Assembly: GCA_005239165.1 (NCBI GenBank)
Contig: RAPG01000011.1
Location: 62,001 to 126,000 of the forward strand
Length of the DNA: 64,000 nt
DNA from: Allopusillimonas ginsengisoli
GTDB taxonomy: Bacteria; Pseudomonadota; Gammaproteobacteria; Burkholderiales; Burkholderiaceae_B
Direction of reading: 5' to 3'
Shown: positions 61,317 to 64,000 of the stretch, in pieces
How the letters are laid out: every line of letters starts with the position of its first letter
Numbering within the stretch: the first letter of the stretch is position 1
Position numbers and translations under genes: made by a program
Notes under the pieces: model-generated
What the model saw: the letters and a program-made list of their open reading frames with translations, nothing else
Databases searched by the model: none
What the model was told of the DNA's origin: nothing

Positions 61317-62273
61317 TCATTGATCCTCGTGCGGCAGACGGCGCCATTGCCCCGGCGTCATCCCCATCCTGTCGGCAAACACACGCCGAAATGCCGACAC
61401 GGATTGATACCCTACAGACTCGGCTATCGCCTCGGTGGTCATCGTTGGCTTCTTTAGCTCGTTGGCGGCCAGGCTCATTCGAATATCGGTCAACAGTTCG
61501 ACAGCCGAGCGTCCCAGCTTGTCCTGAAAATGCCGCATGAAGGTGGCGCGCGACATGCTGCACAAGTCGGCCAGATCAGGCAGAGTCCAGGCCCGGGCTG
61601 GATCGGCAAACATGGCTGAAATGGCCGGAGCCAGTCGTGGGTGGCCGGCCAGTGCCAACAAACCTGCCGGGGCCTGCTCGGATTCGCTTGCCGCACGCAA
61701 CACCAGCGTGAACAGCGCCGCAGAAAGCGCGTTAAGGATGGCGTATCCGCCCACTTTGTCGCCAGTGGACTCCATACGCATCAGCCCCACGAGATTGGCC
61801 AGGTGGTTCGAAGCGGAACCAATGCCCTCTTCACCTTGGCCGTCCATGGACCGTACCACTAGATTCGTGGGTAGATAATCGCGAATCAACCGACCATGGG
61901 GGGGGCCGATAAAGAACCGTCCGCACAACATGTCCAGATGCTCGCCTTGGCCCTCATTCTCGCTGAGCATCCACCCTGCAGAACCTTGGCGATTGTAAGT
62001 AAGTCCCGGCGCATGTCCGCTACCATCGTGCAGGACGTGTGCTGACCCGTGAGGCAACAGCACGATATCGCCGCCTACCAGCTCCCTGGTCTTCCCCGTC
62101 CCTGGATCCTCGATAATGGCCCGGCCCTTGAGCACGACGTGGTAAGGAATCTCGTGCGCTGCCGACTTGGCCCAGGCCACACGCCATGGTGCACCGTAGA
62201 CGCAGCGAGCCTCCAACTGCCCAGTGATGGTGATTATTTTAAGGAGATGGCTTAGCCAGTCGACTTGGGGCAT
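61317..62273 (-). CDS. AraC-family regulator with cupin domain
   Basis: 318 residues from ATG 62273; a TTG at 62300 would add nine. Cupin_6/AraC_binding_2-like sensor (HVVLKGRAIIEDP, LPHGSAHVL) and C-terminal double HTH (LADLCSMSRATFMRHFQDKLG; TEAIAESVGYQSVSAFRRVFADRMGMTPGQWRR). A likely activator of the neighbouring AhpD-like/DUF417 genes and perhaps of the distant paralogue. Confidence 0.9.
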   Translation of the reverse strand: MPQVDWLSHLLKIITITGQLEARCVYGAPWRVAWAKSAAHEIPYHVVLKGRAIIEDPGTGKTRELVGGDIVLLPHGSAHVLHDGSGHAPGLTYNRQGSAGWMLSENEGQGEHLDMLCGRFFIGPPHGRLIRDYLPTNLVVRSMDGQGEEGIGSASNHLANLVGLMRMESTGDKVGGYAILNALSAALFTLVLRAASESEQAPAGLLALAGHPRLAPAISAMFADPARAWTLPDLADLCSMSRATFMRHFQDKLGRSAVELLTDIRMSLAANELKKPTMTTEAIAESVGYQSVSAFRRVFADRMGMTPGQWRRLPHEDQ

Positions 62274-62375
62274 AGAAACTCGGGAAGTTAAAACGCTCAA
62301 GCATCTTACTTCGGTTGCACACTGGTTGTACGCACCACATGGCGCATGCGCGCTACCCTTATCTTGACTCTCAAT

Positions 62376-62385
62376 CTACTAGTAG
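62376..62385. promoter_or_regulatory. Palindrome before a TetR gene
   Basis: CTACTAGTAG, a perfect 10-bp palindrome, lies 15 bp before the TetR start and within the divergent region with the AraC gene. A possible autoregulatory operator. Confidence 0.45.
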
Positions 62386-62399
62386 GTAACAATCGTAGT

Positions 62400-62963
62400 A
62401 TGAATACTACCACTCGCGAACAACTCCTGGATCATGCCCAGACCCTTATCCGGCAACGGGGCTATAACGGCTTCAGCTATCGGGATCTGGCCGATCGGGT
62501 GGGGGTCAAGACATCCAGCATTCACTACTATTTTCCCTGTAAAGACGACTTGCTCATCGAGACCATTGACAACTACGCCGCGCAGGAAGCTAGTCAGATG
62601 CAAGGCATTGACGAAACGCTATCCGCCTACGAACGTTTGAATCGCTATGCGGCGCTGTTCCATGGCTCCCCCACTGATCAGGTATGCCTGTGCGGCATGC
62701 TGGCCGCCGACTTCTCGTCGCTGTCTGACCGAGCGCGCCAAGCTGTGCAGTCGTTCTATCGTACGCATGAATCCTGGCTGAGCAAGGTCGTTGCTGATGG
62801 TCAACGCGATGGCACCCTGGCGTGGTCTGGAGAGCCCGAGGCGGCTGGACGCTACCTGTTCGCGGCATTCCAGGGGTCCCTCATGAGTTCGCGTCTATTT
62901 CAGACGCCGAGCCGCCTACAAGACGTCGTGGCTTCGATGAAGGCATTGGCTCGCTCGACCTGA
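62400..62963 (+). CDS. TetR-family regulator (copy 1 of a paralogous pair)
   Basis: 187 residues from ATG 62400. HTH in GYNGFSYRDLADRVGVKTSS followed by IHYYFPCKDDLL (about 22-52); ligand domain with CLCGMLAADFSSL. Convergent with a close paralogue at 63056-63628; the HTH segments are nearly the same, so the two may share operators. Confidence 0.9.
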   Translation: MNTTTREQLLDHAQTLIRQRGYNGFSYRDLADRVGVKTSSIHYYFPCKDDLLIETIDNYAAQEASQMQGIDETLSAYERLNRYAALFHGSPTDQVCLCGMLAADFSSLSDRARQAVQSFYRTHESWLSKVVADGQRDGTLAWSGEPEAAGRYLFAAFQGSLMSSRLFQTPSRLQDVVASMKALARST

Positions 62964-63055
62964 TGCGTGCGGACACGCCACTATGAGCTGCGTCCTTTTC
63001 CCGGATTCTCTGACAGGCGGCTGGTATATCCAGTTAGACAACGATCCGTTTTCCT

Positions 63056-63628
63056 TCACTCTAATTCACGACCGCTAAGCGCCCCCTGCAACAGGTCTTT
63101 CATTCGATCACTGTTATTGAACAGGCGTGCGGTGACCAGGCTGCCTTGCAGCGCCGCGAACGTCGAGCGCGCTGCGGTGCCCAAATCGCCGGGCACGCGC
63201 AGACTGCCTTCGCGGACGCCCTGCTCCAATACCTGGGCCAGCCAGTCTTCATTGGCACGATAAAAATCCTGCACCGCCTGCCGTACGCCTGTGGGCAGTG
63301 ACGCCAGATCAGCCGCCAGTGCTGCTGCGAGGCAGATACGATCGGTGTTGCAGAAGGCCTGCCGATGTATGTCAACATAAACACGTAGCTTGGCGTCGGC
63401 GCTCAGGCTGGCATCAATGGCTTGAATAGCTGCCTGCCATCGCGCGTAATATTGCTGCACGACTGCTAGCAGCAAGTCTTCTTTACAGGGAAAATAATAA
63501 TGGATACTGGATGTTTTGATGCCGATCAACGCAGACAGGTCTCGGTAGCTGAAGCCGTTGTAGCCACGCTCCTGGATCAGGCGCTGGGCATGTTGCATGA
63601 TCTGTGTACGGGTGGTTTCGGTGTTCAT
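63056..63628 (-). CDS. TetR-family regulator (copy 2 of a paralogous pair)
   Basis: 190 residues. HTH in GYNGFSYRDLSALIGIKTSS followed by IHYYFPCKEDLL, almost the same as copy 1; ligand domain with CLAAALAADLASL. Convergent with copy 1. The C-terminal halves differ more, which suggests different inducers. Confidence 0.9.
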   Translation of the reverse strand: MNTETTRTQIMQHAQRLIQERGYNGFSYRDLSALIGIKTSSIHYYFPCKEDLLLAVVQQYYARWQAAIQAIDASLSADAKLRVYVDIHRQAFCNTDRICLAAALAADLASLPTGVRQAVQDFYRANEDWLAQVLEQGVREGSLRVPGDLGTAARSTFAALQGSLVTARLFNNSDRMKDLLQGALSGRELE

Positions 63629-63761
63629 AATAAAGACGCTATCAGGAAGTTAAAGGGGTTTAAATAATCCTGTTGGGGAGAAAAACAGGCGGACCGCCAT
63701 GCCTGGGCCAGGCGGATCCGCGTAGTGAAAAGGTACTGTCTTTAAGCACGCCACACGTCGA

Positions 63762-64000
63762 TCAGGCCGGTGGGTCGGACAATTCTCCTGCGGCGATGGC
63801 AGCATGCAGCTCTGCCACGACTTCTGCGCGGGTCACCGAACTGGCCTGGTGGACGGTGGGCGGGTAGTCAAGCTCGCCGACACTCAATTGTCCGGCGGCC
63901 TGGGCAGCCTGCAGGTCGGCGACGACTTGTGCGCGAGTCAGCGTGCTGGTTTGGTTGATGGCCGGTGGATAGTCAAGCTCGCCGACGCTCAATTGCCCGG
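63762..64000 (-). CDS. DUF4148 tandem-repeat protein (5' end outside window)
   Basis: The C-terminal part only; the frame stays open to the window edge. It reads two and a part copies of a repeat of about 35-36 residues, QLSVGELDYPP...LTRAQVVADLQAAQAAG, the DUF4148 pattern. Single-copy DUF4148 proteins are small exported proteins common in Burkholderiales. The tandem copies are nearly identical at DNA level. The signal peptide is expected beyond the edge. Confidence 0.8.
   Translation of the reverse strand, partial: GQLSVGELDYPPAINQTSTLTRAQVVADLQAAQAAGQLSVGELDYPPTVHQASSVTRAEVVAELHAAIAAGELSDPPA

Overview
The window reads as a chromosomal segment of a betaproteobacterium of the order Burkholderiales, most like the Alcaligenaceae (Bordetella/Achromobacter/Pusillimonas group). 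The reasons are the protein flavour of TamA/TamB, Mrp, MetG, Ffh and HtpG, the PP0621-type and DUF4148 small proteins, and the AmpD/CcsA-like neighbourhood. This is inferred from reading the proteins; no database search was run.

Region 1 (1-37.7 kb) is mostly core chromosome. It holds dcd; the outer-membrane assembly pair tamA-tamB; the Fe-S carrier mrp; metG; a cation-efflux transporter; a zinc-independent L36 paralogue behind a Zur-like palindrome; the RNA helicase dbpA; a split MFS exporter; and a two-component system. After a heptanucleotide minisatellite comes a GtrA/GT2/ArnT-like glycosylation operon. Then follow a PrlF/YhaV toxin-antitoxin pair butted onto tRNA-Gly, trmB, a prolyl aminopeptidase, ffh, a CcsA-like protein, ampD, htpG with a textbook sigma-32 promoter, and a nitric oxide reductase cluster (small membrane ORF, diheme norC, norB, norQ, norD). 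The nor cluster indicates denitrification or NO detoxification.

Region 2 (37.7-38.35 kb) is the most unusual stretch. A tRNA-Leu(CAA) gene is interrupted in its anticodon loop by a 246-nt group I intron. A second copy of the tRNA 5' half lies 234 bp upstream, as if an element had once recombined there. One promoter lies in front and a strong terminator behind.

Region 3 (38.4-64 kb) is accessory DNA. A LysR/cupin/AhpD-like trio precedes a complete minus-strand mating-pair-formation operon of the Tn4371/IncP (Trb) type: traG, copG-like, trbB, C, D, E, J, L, F, G, I and a DUF2274 gene, with an EexN-like entry-exclusion lipoprotein and a LysR gene upstream. No relaxase, integrase or replication gene lies inside the window. 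Beyond it is a detoxification/redox island: AhpD-like proteins (two close paralogues sharing an upstream 29-bp motif), haloacid dehalogenase, SDR, two glutathione transferases, an EamA transporter, a DUF417 membrane protein, and AraC and TetR regulators. The island contains gene remnants (a nitroreductase and a short membrane-protein tail). The window ends inside a tandem-repeat DUF4148 protein.
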